64,000 nt of DNA, taken from the NCBI GenBank assembly GCA_964371055.1, contig CAYJLF010000013.1, forward strand, positions 62,001 through 126,000. Reading direction: 5' to 3'. Below are positions 24,741 through 34,434 of the stretch, piece after piece (positions within the stretch are counted from its first letter, which is position 1; each line of letters starts with the position of its first letter). The position numbers and the translations under genes were made by a program. Below the pieces are notes generated by a model. The model saw nothing but the letters and a program-made list of their open reading frames with translations. It was not told where the DNA came from and searched no databases. Origin of the DNA: CAYJLF01 sp964371055 (GTDB taxonomy: Bacteria > Eisenbacteria > RBG-16-71-46 > CAIMUX01).

Positions 24741-26972
24741 TCACGGCTTGAGTCCGAGCTGCCCCATCATCAGGCGCACCTGCTGCGCCACGAGAGAGTC
24801 GGCGGCCACCGCCGCCAGCGATGTGCGGAAGAGCGGCTCGATCCTCTCCTGCCGTCCGGTCTCGAGGTAGAGGCGCGTCAGCTGCGTCAGGACCGCCGGA
24901 CGTCCCGGCGCGATCCGCTGGCACCGCTCGAGCGCAGCGATCGAGCCGGACTTGTCACCGCGCCGCGCCAGGTAACCGGCCCGCATCCAGTGCGTCGTGG
25001 CGAGCTCCGGGCGCGCCGATTCCATCCAGCGGAGAAGGCTGTCGGCCTCGGACCAACGGGCTTGTTCCATTGCATCGACCACGCGGGGGAGCGCGGTGGA
25101 GAAGGCCTCATCCTGGTCGAAGCGGATCTCCTCGGGGAAGAGGGCGTTTTCCATCTGCATTCGCGTGCTCACCAGCTGCTGCAGGGCGTTGGAAGTGACC
25201 CGGTCGTCGGGATCGAGACGGACCGCGCGGGAGAGCTGCGCCTCGGCCAGCGCGTAGTCACCCAGCTTCGCGTTCAAGGCCCCCAGTTCTCGCAGATAGA
25301 CCGCCCGCTTCGGGTGGGCCGCGACCAGGCGCTCCATGAGGCGTTTCGCTTCCTGGATTTCATTCTCCTCCAAGCGCTGGCGCGCGCGCGTGAAGACCGT
25401 CCCGGCGTGGGTCGAGTCGATGTCCCACGCCGCGTCGAGCTGCTGCGCCGCGGCCGCCGGCAGCGCGTCGGCGCGGTAACCGTCGGCGAGGGCGATGCGC
25501 GCCTCGAGATTCGTGGGATCGACTTTGACCGCCTCCTCGAGCAGGGGGACGGCCTGTCTCCAGTTGAGCGTCTGGGAGAAGGTGAGGGCGACCAGGCGCA
25601 GGTCCTCCGATGGATTGCGCAGCGCTCGGGTCGGCAGGATCAGGGCGGCGAGGACGGAGAGCGCGAACACGGCACCGGCGACGATTCCGGCGTGGCGCGA
25701 GGTGCCGGCCGTGACCGGGCGCGATCTTCCCGCCAGGCTCGCCAGCCAGGCGCCTCCCAGGGCGGCCAGGAGGGGGAGGCCCGGCTGCCGCGCGGCAGCG
25801 GACGTCGTCCCCGCCAGGCAGGCCGCTCCCACCGCCAGGAGGCCCAGCGCTATCGTGAAGCGGGTCGGATCTCCCCGCAGCCGCCGGAAGCCTCCGGCGG
25901 CCAGCGCCAGGAGGAGAGCAAAGCTCCAGGCGAGGTAGGAGAAGATCCGTGCGTGGCGCGAGGCCAGAAAGGTCGGCGAGAGCGCGTCCGGGACGGGGAA
26001 GGCCGCGACGGTCGCTCCGGCCTTGGCCAGAAGCACCCCGATCGTCGGGAGCGGCCGGCCGAAGGCCTGACGGAGCGCTTCGCGCGTCAAAGTCCGGCTC
26101 AGCGCGGACACCTCGCGTCCGCCGCCCAGGCGATGGCTCTCCTCCTTCAGGTCGGTCTCGGTTCTCCAGGCCGGAGGCTCGATGAACCGAGGCGTGCCGA
26201 GCGTGCCGGGATGGAACGCCTGCCAGGCGACCGGACCGCCGCCCCAACCTAGAACCGGAGCTCCGCCGGGGAGCGACGCGTGCCGCCAGACGAGTCCGGT
26301 GGCGGCGGCCAGGATGAGCGCGAGTGGAAGCGCGGCGATGAGGATCGCGGCCGGCGTCGCGCGATGGGCGAAAGGACGCGACGCGCGCAGGCGCTCGACC
26401 AGGCGGACCAGCGCGAGGCAGAGGAAGAGGAGTGGCGAGAGGAGGAATCCAAGCGTGAGGCAGAGCGCCAGGATTGCGACGCGCCCGAGGCCCGCCTTCT
26501 CGCCCGGCTCGCGCTCCCGATCCCAGAGCCAGAGTGCCGCGAGAAAGAGCAGCGTCGCCGGCACGACCGGCGTGAAGCGCGCGGCGAAGATTCCCCCGAG
26601 TGGATCGAACGCGTAGAGGAGTCCCGCGGCGATCGCGGCGGGGCCGCCCCAGCGGCGCCGGACCCACAGCATGAGCAGGAGGGCGGTCAATCCCTCGAGG
26701 ATCGACTGGAAGATCGCCAGGGGACGGGGCGAGCCCGCGTCCATCCCGGGCAGGCACCCCGCCAGGAGCGGGTAAAGGACCGATCCCCGCGGCAGCGTGG
26801 CCGGCCACAGGGTGCCATGCGCGACTTCCAGCGCGCGGGCCTGGTAGGCCTGGTCCTCGAGCACCGGGTGAACGATGAGGGGGCTCTGCCCCACGGGCAA
26901 CGCCACGGCCAGGCGAAGCACGATCACCAGCATCGCCGCGCCGAGGATGATCCATGTCGTACCGGACTTCAT
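24741..26972 (-). CDS. GT-C membrane glycosyltransferase-like protein with C-terminal TPR
   Basis: 743 aa; GGAGG before ATG 26972. The first half has about ten membrane helices, starting WIILGAAMLVIVLRLAVA. An acidic motif HPVLEDQAYQARALEV lies in the first periplasmic loop, where GT-C enzymes place their catalytic acids. From about residue 460 come TPR-like helices (NLEARIALADGYRADALPAA, AQLSRAVRLDPDDRVTSNAL). Last gene of the leftward glycan operon, 22 bases after its neighbour. Probably moves a lipid-linked sugar onto an exported acceptor; acceptor unknown. Confidence 0.75.
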   Translation of the reverse strand: MKSGTTWIILGAAMLVIVLRLAVALPVGQSPLIVHPVLEDQAYQARALEVAHGTLWPATLPRGSVLYPLLAGCLPGMDAGSPRPLAIFQSILEGLTALLLMLWVRRRWGGPAAIAAGLLYAFDPLGGIFAARFTPVVPATLLFLAALWLWDREREPGEKAGLGRVAILALCLTLGFLLSPLLFLCLALVRLVERLRASRPFAHRATPAAILIAALPLALILAAATGLVWRHASLPGGAPVLGWGGGPVAWQAFHPGTLGTPRFIEPPAWRTETDLKEESHRLGGGREVSALSRTLTREALRQAFGRPLPTIGVLLAKAGATVAAFPVPDALSPTFLASRHARIFSYLAWSFALLLALAAGGFRRLRGDPTRFTIALGLLAVGAACLAGTTSAAARQPGLPLLAALGGAWLASLAGRSRPVTAGTSRHAGIVAGAVFALSVLAALILPTRALRNPSEDLRLVALTFSQTLNWRQAVPLLEEAVKVDPTNLEARIALADGYRADALPAAAAQQLDAAWDIDSTHAGTVFTRARQRLEENEIQEAKRLMERLVAAHPKRAVYLRELGALNAKLGDYALAEAQLSRAVRLDPDDRVTSNALQQLVSTRMQMENALFPEEIRFDQDEAFSTALPRVVDAMEQARWSEADSLLRWMESARPELATTHWMRAGYLARRGDKSGSIAALERCQRIAPGRPAVLTQLTRLYLETGRQERIEPLFRTSLAAVAADSLVAQQVRLMMGQLGLKP

Positions 26973-26994
26973 CGTCCCTCCAGGTCCTGGTTGG

Positions 26995-29163
26995 TCAAGG
27001 CCCCAGCCTACTCGCTTCGGACGACGGTGGGCAGAGCTCTTCGAGCGCCCGATCGAGCGCGGGGCGCGCCTCTGGCCGGTGCATCGTGATGGAATCAGCC
27101 CACGCGCGGGCTGCCGCGCATCCCCGGGCGCGGGCGAGGGTCAGGAGGAGGGTCCCCGTGTGATCGTCGGTGGGAGACGATGCGAACGCCGCGCGCGCGT
27201 GGAAGAGCGCCTCCTCCCGGTCACGTCCCGTTCGGGCGAGGAACCAGGCCAGGTCGTTCCGGACGGCGACATCGGCGGGCCGTTCGCGCAGCAACTCGCG
27301 ATAGAGAGACTCCGCCCGATCGGGAGAGCCGCTCTGCCAGAGCGCATAGCCCCAGCTTCGCCGCACGTCGGCGTTGGTCGGCGCGGCCGCCGCCGCTCGA
27401 CTCCAGGCCGCTTCCGATGCGTCCCAGCGCTTCTGCAGCGCGAGGGCCGAGGCTCGGCCGACCAGCACGTGCAGATCGTGCGCCGGCCGATGCCGCGCCG
27501 CGGCGGCGAAGGCCGATTCCGCGGAAGCCCCTTCGCCCAGAGAGAGATAGGCATTCCCCAGCTCGATCAGGGATCGGGCGCGCGGCCGGGGATCGCGCAG
27601 AGCGGGGCGGAGGAGCTCGACCGCTTCGAGCGGGCGTTGGAGTCGAGTCAGAGCGGTGGCGCGGACCTCGCAGGCCGGGGGATAGCCCGGCAGGAGCCCC
27701 AGCGAGCGGCCGGAGGCTTCGAGCGATCCCTCGAGGTCATTCTGTTCGAGCAGAGCGACGGCGAGATTCGCCCACGCCTTGGCGGAACGCGGCGAGTCGA
27801 GCACGGTGGCGCGGAAGAGGGCGAGATCATCTTTCCAGACCGCGCCGCGGGTCAGGCTCCGTCCGATGAGGAGGCCGCCCCAGGCGAGGGCGAGAGCCGG
27901 GACGAGCCAGCGCAGCGCTCGCCCGGGGGCGGATATCCCGGCGGCCGAGCGCGCGCTTGCCGCCGACGCTCGCGAGGCGCCGTCTCCCGCGAGGCGCTCG
28001 TGCAGACGGAACCCGAGGACCGCGAGCAGCCAGAGCGCACCCGCCGACGGCAGATAGGCGAGGCGTTCGGCCAGGATCGTGCCGACCGGCACGATCACGT
28101 TGGCGGTGACCATCCCGCCTCCCAGGAGGATCGCCCAGCCAGAAAGGACTTCGTGGTCCCGCCGGCGCCACGACCACCAGAGCGCGGCCGCGCCCAGAAG
28201 CGCGAGAGCTCCGCCGGCCAGCATCCAGCTCGATGAAGGGACAAGCTGCGGATAGCTGTGATCCGCGGCGAGCGGCCACGGAAAGAGAAGCCGGCCGATG
28301 AGAATCCACTGCAGTCCGAAGGCCGAGAGGACTCGCTCCACCGTCCCCACGTGCGCCAGTGCGTTGTCGGCCAGGCTGGGGGGCTCGAGTCCCCAGATGT
28401 GGCCCAGCACGCGGGAGCGGATCAGGAAGGCGAAGAGGAGCGCCAGGCCGCCGGCGGCCAGAACCAGCATCCAGTGCCGGCGCGTGGAGCCGGCGCCGGC
28501 CTCCACCCGCGGGAACTCGCGCCGCCGTCCCAGGACCAGCGCCGCCGGCAGCAGAAGGAGACCCGCGGCGCTCTCTTTCGACCAGAGAGCAAGGAGAAAG
28601 ATCACGGCCGCCGCGGCGATCCGGAGCGCGGGCTGGTTCCGGCGGGAAGCGTGCGCGCGGCTCGAATCCGTGGACGGCGGCAGGGCGATCAGGATAGCGG
28701 CCAGGCCCCAGAACGCCGCCCACAACTCGGCTCGCCCGATGATCGAGACGATCGCTTCGACGTGCAGCGGGTGGACGGCGAAGAGGAGCGCCGCGGCCAG
28801 GGCCGGGCCCCGCCGGGCGGGAAAGAGGCGGCGCAACAAGAGCCAGAAGAGAAGCGTCACTCCGGCATGCAGGAGGAGGTTGACCAGCCGGAATCCGGCC
28901 GGAGCGGACCCGAGGAGTCGCGCGTTCAGCCAGTAGGAGAAGGTGATCCAGGGGCGGTAGAGCCCGGCGGCCGGTCGATCGGGCCAGTACGGAGTCGTCC
29001 ACGCCCCGGAGGGGCTTGGCTGCCAGACGGCGGGATTGTCGCGCACGAGGCCGACGTCGTCGAAGGTGAATTGATGGCTGAGGGTGGGAAGGAACGGCGC
29101 GATCGCGGCGACGGCGATCCAGAGCCAGGCGAGTCGAGGGGATGCTGGCGCACGCTTCGTCAT
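26995..29163 (-). CDS. TMTC-like GT-C glycosyltransferase with C-terminal TPR
   Basis: 722 aa; ATG 29163 overlaps the upstream stop (ATGA). Multi-helix first half: HQFTFDDVGLVRDNPAVW with an acidic pair in loop 1, YRPWITFSYWLNARL, HPLHVEAIVSIIGRAELWAA. The HPLHVEA...GRAEL signature is that of TMTC-type O-mannosyltransferases. The second half, from about residue 470, is TPR (AKAWANLAVALLEQNDLEGS, SLIELGNAYLSLGEGASAES). The TPR part may hold the acceptor protein. Bacterial TMTC-like proteins are little studied; donor is presumably undecaprenyl-phosphate sugar (inference). Confidence 0.82.
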   Translation of the reverse strand: MTKRAPASPRLAWLWIAVAAIAPFLPTLSHQFTFDDVGLVRDNPAVWQPSPSGAWTTPYWPDRPAAGLYRPWITFSYWLNARLLGSAPAGFRLVNLLLHAGVTLLFWLLLRRLFPARRGPALAAALLFAVHPLHVEAIVSIIGRAELWAAFWGLAAILIALPPSTDSSRAHASRRNQPALRIAAAAVIFLLALWSKESAAGLLLLPAALVLGRRREFPRVEAGAGSTRRHWMLVLAAGGLALLFAFLIRSRVLGHIWGLEPPSLADNALAHVGTVERVLSAFGLQWILIGRLLFPWPLAADHSYPQLVPSSSWMLAGGALALLGAAALWWSWRRRDHEVLSGWAILLGGGMVTANVIVPVGTILAERLAYLPSAGALWLLAVLGFRLHERLAGDGASRASAASARSAAGISAPGRALRWLVPALALAWGGLLIGRSLTRGAVWKDDLALFRATVLDSPRSAKAWANLAVALLEQNDLEGSLEASGRSLGLLPGYPPACEVRATALTRLQRPLEAVELLRPALRDPRPRARSLIELGNAYLSLGEGASAESAFAAAARHRPAHDLHVLVGRASALALQKRWDASEAAWSRAAAAAPTNADVRRSWGYALWQSGSPDRAESLYRELLRERPADVAVRNDLAWFLARTGRDREEALFHARAAFASSPTDDHTGTLLLTLARARGCAAARAWADSITMHRPEARPALDRALEELCPPSSEASRLGP

Positions 29164-30935
29164 CGCCGGATCTCCAGGCGCGGGATCGAGTCGAGCGGCA
29201 CCCAGGAGGTGCGGTCGATCCGAAGGAGCATCCGATCCCCACCGACCCAGTCCTGACGGTACTCGGCCTCGACGCTGACCGGTCGGAGCCCGGCGAGAGC
29301 GGAGACCAGGAGGTTCGCGGGATAGGCGAGGGCCGACGCCTCGATCGATGACCGTTCGAGCGGCGGCGCGGCCGGCCGGCGGGGCCAGGGCGTCGATGGC
29401 GGCGTGGTCGAGGCGATGCGGGAGGTTTGGCTCCCGCCGGAGACCGCAGGATCGCGCACTGCCAGCAGGAAGATCCGTTCGACGCCGTCGCGCTCCCACT
29501 GATCGCGCCGGAAGACCGCCTGCTGTTGCCACGCGGCGGCGGAGTCGAGCGGTGCAGGAAAGACGGCGGCGGGATTGCGGTCCAGCGCGGAGGGGAAGGA
29601 GCCGACCCAGGCGGGGCGGTCCCACCACCCTTGACGCCGCCCGTAGTACTCGAGGGTGGGACGGGTGAGAGCGCCGCAGACCAGCGCGTCGCGGGGCCCG
29701 AGCTGCCGGGCGATCCGCCCGGCCAGGTCACGATCCGAACCCTTGGCCGAGGCGTGAGTCGACGTGCCGGGAAGCGGCTGTCCCCCGAGACCCGCGACGC
29801 AGAAGATGGCCACGGCGGCCACCCCGACGGCGCGCGGCAGGCGGGACCAGCCGAGGGCGAGGAGCAGGAGGAAGGCGGGGAGCGCCAGCGTGTCGGTCCG
29901 TCCGAGCACGTACGCGGGCCCGACCAGCTTCGATGCGACGACGAGGCCGATCGGGGGAATCAAGGCGAAGAGCAGCGCGACGGCGAGCACGTCCCGCTCC
30001 GCCGACGACGGCGTGGGGCGCGGACCCGCGGTCGTCCGGCCGTCGCCCCGGGCCGACCGCGCACGGAGCCCCAGCAACGCCCCGACGAGTCCCACCACCG
30101 CGGCGGCCAGGGCGAGCCATCCAACGGGCGACCCGGCCGGCCATCCGGGGAGAGGGGTCGGAGGTCTGAGAAGGGGCGCGAGGCCATGGACGAACGCGAG
30201 CCACGAATAAGCCGGACCCAGCCAGAGCGTGCGCCCCTGCTCCCACCAGGCGCCCATCCACGCGTTTCCCTCGGCGTGCACGCCGAGGTTGGCGAAGAGG
30301 TGGACCGCCCAGGGGATCGCGCCGGCGACGAGCATGAGGGCGATGAGGAGGCCGTGTGACCGTGCCCGGCGTCCGACGAGGAGCGGCCGCGCGACCAGGA
30401 TGCCGGCCGGAGCGAGGAGGAGGAGTCCGAGGTTGTGGCTGTAGAGGAGGGCGAGGGCGGCGGCCAGGAAGGCCGCGGCCTTGCGGCGCGTGACCCCGGA
30501 TCGAAGCTCGAGGACCGACCAGAAGAGGAGCACGGCCATCAGGTGGACCAGGGCATAACTGCGCGCCTGCCGCGAGTAGAAGACCAAAAGCGGTGACGTC
30601 GCGAGGGCCGCCGTCGCCGCGAGTGCGGCCCCGGGCGCGTGACGCCGGAGAGCGGCCCAACCCGCGAGGACGACACCGCATCCGCAAAGCGCCGAAAAAA
30701 GACGCACGCCGGTCTCGCTTCCGCCGGAGACGACGCCGACTCCCTTCTGCAACAGGTAGTAGAGGGCCGGCGCGTCATCCTGCCGGAGCTGGGCCAGGAT
30801 TTCGCCAACCGAACGCCGGATCAGGAGTGCCGTGTAGGCCTCGTCGACCCAGAGCCCCTCCGCCGCCAGTCCGATCAGGCGCCACGCCGCGGCCACCGTG
30901 AAGAGGACGACGACGATTCCGCGATCCGTTTTCAT
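29160..30935 (-). CDS. GT-C family membrane glycosyltransferase (ArnT/PMT-like)
   Basis: 591 aa; ATG 30935 overlaps the methyltransferase stop. Loop 1 carries GLWVDEAYTALLIRRS, with the Asp-Glu pair of GT-C enzymes. About a dozen hydrophobic helices follow and a soluble C-terminal domain of roughly 170 residues (VEAEYRQDWVGGDRMLLRID). It probably transfers a sugar from a polyprenyl carrier at the periplasmic face. It is coupled by four-base overlaps on both sides, so it belongs to the glycan operon. Confidence 0.82.
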   Translation of the reverse strand: MKTDRGIVVVLFTVAAAWRLIGLAAEGLWVDEAYTALLIRRSVGEILAQLRQDDAPALYYLLQKGVGVVSGGSETGVRLFSALCGCGVVLAGWAALRRHAPGAALAATAALATSPLLVFYSRQARSYALVHLMAVLLFWSVLELRSGVTRRKAAAFLAAALALLYSHNLGLLLLAPAGILVARPLLVGRRARSHGLLIALMLVAGAIPWAVHLFANLGVHAEGNAWMGAWWEQGRTLWLGPAYSWLAFVHGLAPLLRPPTPLPGWPAGSPVGWLALAAAVVGLVGALLGLRARSARGDGRTTAGPRPTPSSAERDVLAVALLFALIPPIGLVVASKLVGPAYVLGRTDTLALPAFLLLLALGWSRLPRAVGVAAVAIFCVAGLGGQPLPGTSTHASAKGSDRDLAGRIARQLGPRDALVCGALTRPTLEYYGRRQGWWDRPAWVGSFPSALDRNPAAVFPAPLDSAAAWQQQAVFRRDQWERDGVERIFLLAVRDPAVSGGSQTSRIASTTPPSTPWPRRPAAPPLERSSIEASALAYPANLLVSALAGLRPVSVEAEYRQDWVGGDRMLLRIDRTSWVPLDSIPRLEIRR

Positions 30936-31804
30936 GCCGCGTTTCCCGGTCGCCGGGCGATGGCGAGAAGGCTGAGTCCGCAAGGAAGATCCGCGTGGCG
31001 CAGCCAGATCCGCTCCACCCCGAGCAGAGCGCCGAAGAGGCTGTTCAGCGGACCGGGGATCGGTCGCACATCGCTGACCGGACCGGAGACGCCCGGTGGC
31101 GCTGGTGGCGTTCTCCCGTTCTCGCCCCGAGCGCCCTCCGCCGGGATCGCGTCGTGCCCGCGTCGGCGCAAGAGGCGGACCGCCGCCAGCGCCGGAAAGA
31201 GGATCGTATTCCAGTAGGTGATGCGCACCGGCTCCAGCTCCGCCTCGACCAGGAGGGCACGCAACGGCTCGCGCCGGTAGCGCCGTGCGGTGTGGATCGC
31301 GGCGTCGTGCGAGGATCGCAGAGCCTCGAAGGCGGGAAGATTCAGCACAATCCTGCCGCCGGGGCGGAGACAACGGCGGAACTCGCGCAACGCCGCGAGA
31401 TCACTCGACACTCCGCGATGATAGAGCACGTCGAGGGATACGATGAGGTCGAAGGTCTCCTCCTGGAACGGAAGCCGCTCGACCGATCCGCGCAGCAGCG
31501 GAGCGACGTCCCGCCGGCGGGCGAAGCCGAGAGCAAGCTTGCTGAAATCCATCCCCGTGACCTCTCCCTGCCGGGCGAGGCGCGCCAGCATCCCTCCCGT
31601 GCCGCATCCGGCGTCAAGGATGCGCCTCGGCCGGCGGCCGGCTCCGCGGCGGGCGCCGACGTCGTCGTCGCGGCCGTCGTCGCCGGCGGCCGTGGCTGGG
31701 ACGAGCGCCTCGCGCGTGCGCTCCTCGACCAGTCGCCGCAGCCCGAGATACCACCAGAACTCCTCCTCCTGGGCGAAGAGCGTGGCGTACTCGTTGGCTT
31801 CCAT
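30932..31804 (-). CDS. Class I SAM-dependent methyltransferase
   Basis: 290 aa. SAM-binding motif RILDAGCGTGGMLARLARQG near residues 61-80, then VTGMDFSKLALGFARRR, FDLIVSLDVLYHRGV and LRPGGRIVLNLPAFEAL. The N-terminal FAQEEEFWWYLGLRRLV is common in methyltransferases of polysaccharide clusters. Likely methylates a sugar or lipid intermediate of the operon; target not known. Confidence 0.87.
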   Translation of the reverse strand: MEANEYATLFAQEEEFWWYLGLRRLVEERTREALVPATAAGDDGRDDDVGARRGAGRRPRRILDAGCGTGGMLARLARQGEVTGMDFSKLALGFARRRDVAPLLRGSVERLPFQEETFDLIVSLDVLYHRGVSSDLAALREFRRCLRPGGRIVLNLPAFEALRSSHDAAIHTARRYRREPLRALLVEAELEPVRITYWNTILFPALAAVRLLRRRGHDAIPAEGARGENGRTPPAPPGVSGPVSDVRPIPGPLNSLFGALLGVERIWLRHADLPCGLSLLAIARRPGNAA

Positions 31805-31823
31805 GGCGGAGGATCCGCGCCGT

Positions 31824-32186
31824 TCAGGAGCGGAAGACCAGGATCACGCCGGAGCAGATCAGCGCGACCCCGGCCCATCGCAACGGCGAGACCGTCTCCT
31901 TGAGGATCAGCATCGAGAAGAGGAGGATCAGGATGTAGCCGAGCGACAGCATCGGATACGCCCACGATAGGTTCACCCGCGAGAGCGCGGCCAGCCAGAA
32001 CATCGCGCCGAGGCCGAAGAGCCCGAAGCCGGTCAGGATCCGGGGATGGGTGAGCATCCGGCCGAGCGTGGGCATGAGGCCGGAGAGGGTGACCACGCCG
32101 ATCTGGTTCATGCCCGACTTGAGCAAAAGCTCTCCGCTGACGGAGAAACAGATCGCGATGGCGACGAGCAGAAAGGGTTTCAGCAT
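31824..32186 (-). CDS. EamA/SMR-like small transporter (ArnE-type flippase subunit candidate)
   Basis: 120 aa with four helices (FLLVAIAICFSVSGELLLKS; LTGFGLFGLGAMFWLAAL; YPMLSLGYILILLFSMLIL; WAGVALICSGVILVF). WAYPMLSLGYILILLFSMLIL with ETVSPLRWAGVALI is typical of ArnE/ArnF and related half-size EamA proteins, which flip polyprenyl-phosphate sugars. Position between sugar-modifying enzymes and GT-C transferases supports that job. Start ATG 32186. Confidence 0.78.
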   Translation of the reverse strand: MLKPFLLVAIAICFSVSGELLLKSGMNQIGVVTLSGLMPTLGRMLTHPRILTGFGLFGLGAMFWLAALSRVNLSWAYPMLSLGYILILLFSMLILKETVSPLRWAGVALICSGVILVFRS

Positions 32187-32218
32187 CCTCGTGTCTCCCG
32201 GGGGGCCTTCATCGAGCG

Positions 32219-33391
32219 TCAGGCCGGACGCGCCGCCGGCGGGTCTTCGCCGCGGAGCGCCGTCGTCACGGCATCGGTGACCAGATCGAGCGTTTCGTCT
32301 GTCATCTCCGGATAGAGGGGGAGCGAGATCAGCTGGGAGGCACGGAGTTCGGCCGCCGGGAACGATCCCGGCGGAAGCCCCAGCCAGGCGTAGGCCGGCT
32401 GGAGGTGGATCGGCCGCGGGTAATGGACCTGCGTGCCCACGCCCTGCCGCTCCAACTCCGCCCGCAGCCGGTCCCGCCGCGCCACCCGGGTGACGAAGAG
32501 GTGGGCCACCTCGATCCCGTCGTCGTCTACCGGCGGGAGCAACAGGGGCAGGCCTTGGAGGCGAAGCCGGTACTCGGCCGCCAGCTCGCGGCGCTTCCGG
32601 TTCCACGCCGCCAGGTGGGGGAGTTTGGCGCGGAGGATCGCCGCCTGCATCTCGTCCAGTCTGCTGTTGAACCCCACCTCCACCGAGTCGTAGCGGCCTT
32701 GCTCGCCGTAGTTCCGCAGCCGGCGCAGGCGCGCGGCGAGATCCGGATCGCGCGTGACGCAGGCGCCGGCGTCGCCGTAGGCCCCGAGATTCTTGCTGGG
32801 GTAGAAGCTGAAGCAGCCGATCCGGCCCATCGTACCGGCCGTTCGCCCGTGCCGGGTCGCACCGTGGGCCTGGGCGGCGTCCTCGATGACGGCGAGATCA
32901 TGCCCGGCGGCGAGCGCTTCGATCGCCTCCATCGGGGCGCACCTTCCGTAGAGGTGCACCGGCAGGATCGCTCGGACCGGTCCGCCGCCGTCCGCGACCG
33001 CGGTGTCGAGGGCCCTCTCGGCTCCGAGCGGATCGATCATCCCGGTCGCGGGGTCGACGTCGCTGAAGATCGGAGTCGCGCCGGCCTCCAGGATCGCCGC
33101 CGCGGTCGGCACGGCCGAGTTCGGCTGCGTGAGCACCCGGTCCCCGGGTCCGACGCCGACCGCGCGGAGGGCGAGGTGGATCGCATCGGTGCCGTTGGCG
33201 ACGCCGATGGCGTGCTCCGCCCGGGCAAACTCCGCGAACTCGCGTTCGAACGACGCCAGCTCCTCCCCGAGGATGAACCAGCCGCGCTGGAGAACGCGAT
33301 CGATCGCCGCGCGGAGATCGGCCTCGTGGGCGTGGAACTGCGCCGCGAGATCGCAGACGGGGATGAGGGGACGATCACTGGTCGGCGGCAC
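32219..33391 (-). CDS. DegT/DnrJ/EryC1 PLP-dependent sugar aminotransferase
   Basis: Adds an amino group to a nucleotide keto-sugar. 390 aa. Order of motifs: ILGEELASFEREFAEFA, AIGVANGTDAIHLALRAV, VLPVHLYGR-type strand AILPVHLYGRCAPMEAIE, VIEDAAQAHGA, SFYPSKNLGAYGDAG with the PLP-binding Lys near residue 195, and VGFNSRLDEMQAAILRAKL. Start GTG 33391 with GGAG 7 bases upstream; only two bases separate it from the epimerase stop. Product sugar not deducible. Confidence 0.92.
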   Translation of the reverse strand: MPPTSDRPLIPVCDLAAQFHAHEADLRAAIDRVLQRGWFILGEELASFEREFAEFARAEHAIGVANGTDAIHLALRAVGVGPGDRVLTQPNSAVPTAAAILEAGATPIFSDVDPATGMIDPLGAERALDTAVADGGGPVRAILPVHLYGRCAPMEAIEALAAGHDLAVIEDAAQAHGATRHGRTAGTMGRIGCFSFYPSKNLGAYGDAGACVTRDPDLAARLRRLRNYGEQGRYDSVEVGFNSRLDEMQAAILRAKLPHLAAWNRKRRELAAEYRLRLQGLPLLLPPVDDDGIEVAHLFVTRVARRDRLRAELERQGVGTQVHYPRPIHLQPAYAWLGLPPGSFPAAELRASQLISLPLYPEMTDETLDLVTDAVTTALRGEDPPAARPA

Positions 33392-33393
33392 GG

Positions 33394-34434
33394 CTACTCC
33401 AGGTAGGGCTCGAGGTTCTCGCGATAGTACGCCACCGTCCGCTCCAATCCCTCGGCCAGGGAGACCCGGGGGAACCAGCCGATCGCGTGACGGATCTTGT
33501 CGAAACTGCCGTAGTAGTCGCCGATATCGATGATCTTCGCGTCCGGCGGGAACGGCACGAGCCGGTAGCGGGCGCCGGGGCAGAGGCGGATCAAGGCGTC
33601 GGTGAACTCCACCAGGGAGACGATCTGCGGATGCCCCAGGTTGTAGATCTCGCCGACGGTCTCGGCCGAGGGACCGACCATGAGGAGCGCCTCCACCGCG
33701 TCGTCGACATAGTTGAGGTCCCGGCGTTGCGTGCCATCGCCGAAGATCCGGATTTCCTCGCCCAAGAGGGCCAGCCGCACGAACCAGGGGACGAACCCCT
33801 GGCGGTCGTGCTTGAGGAGCATCCGCGGGCCGTACGTATTGGTCAGGCGCAGGCTGGTCGTCGCGATCCCATGTACGCGGCTGTAGAGGATGTGGTACCA
33901 CTCGCCGGCCATCTTGTTGATGCCGTTGACATCGACCGGCTGGAGCAGGTGATTCTCGTCGACCGGGAGATACTGCGGCCGGCCGTACTGCTGGCGCGTC
34001 GAGGCATAGATGATCCGGATGCCCGGGTTGTGCCGGCGGCAGGCCTCGAGGATGGAGAGTTGCGCCCGGCAGTTGATGTCGAGGTCGGTCTCGGGGTCGC
34101 GCATCGAGTCGACGTGGCTGACCTGCCCGGCGAGGTTGAACAGATAGCGCTGTCCGCGGACCAGCCATGACATCGAGTGGGGGTCCCGCACGTCGGCGAT
34201 GTTGACCCGGACCCGATCCTCGAAGCCGCGGATGTTCCAGAGATTGCCGCCATAGGCGGGGATCAGAGAGTCGATGATGGTGACGTGCGCGCCCAGCTCG
34301 ACGAGCCGCCGGGCGAGGTTGCTCCCGATGAACCCCAGGCCGCCGGTGATCAGCACCGGCTCGCCGCGATAGGCCTCGCGCCAGGTCGAGGCCCCGCCCG
34401 GGGTGACCACGGGGGAAGGCGCTCCGCCGCTCAT
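33394..34434 (-). CDS. NAD-dependent sugar epimerase/dehydratase (extended SDR) lacking the usual catalytic Tyr
   Basis: 346 aa; ATG 34434 overlaps the GT2 stop. Rossmann start VLITGGLGFIGSNLARRLVE, then DVRDPHSM, LAGQVSHVDSM, YASTRQQYG and SLRLTNTYGPRML. Where most members have Y-x-x-x-K, this one reads VNGINKMAGEW, so Asn replaces Tyr before the Lys. The protein is otherwise intact. It may belong to a subfamily with altered chemistry. It should act on a nucleotide sugar ahead of the aminotransferase. Confidence 0.88.
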   Translation of the reverse strand: MSGGAPSPVVTPGGASTWREAYRGEPVLITGGLGFIGSNLARRLVELGAHVTIIDSLIPAYGGNLWNIRGFEDRVRVNIADVRDPHSMSWLVRGQRYLFNLAGQVSHVDSMRDPETDLDINCRAQLSILEACRRHNPGIRIIYASTRQQYGRPQYLPVDENHLLQPVDVNGINKMAGEWYHILYSRVHGIATTSLRLTNTYGPRMLLKHDRQGFVPWFVRLALLGEEIRIFGDGTQRRDLNYVDDAVEALLMVGPSAETVGEIYNLGHPQIVSLVEFTDALIRLCPGARYRLVPFPPDAKIIDIGDYYGSFDKIRHAIGWFPRVSLAEGLERTVAYYRENLEPYLE

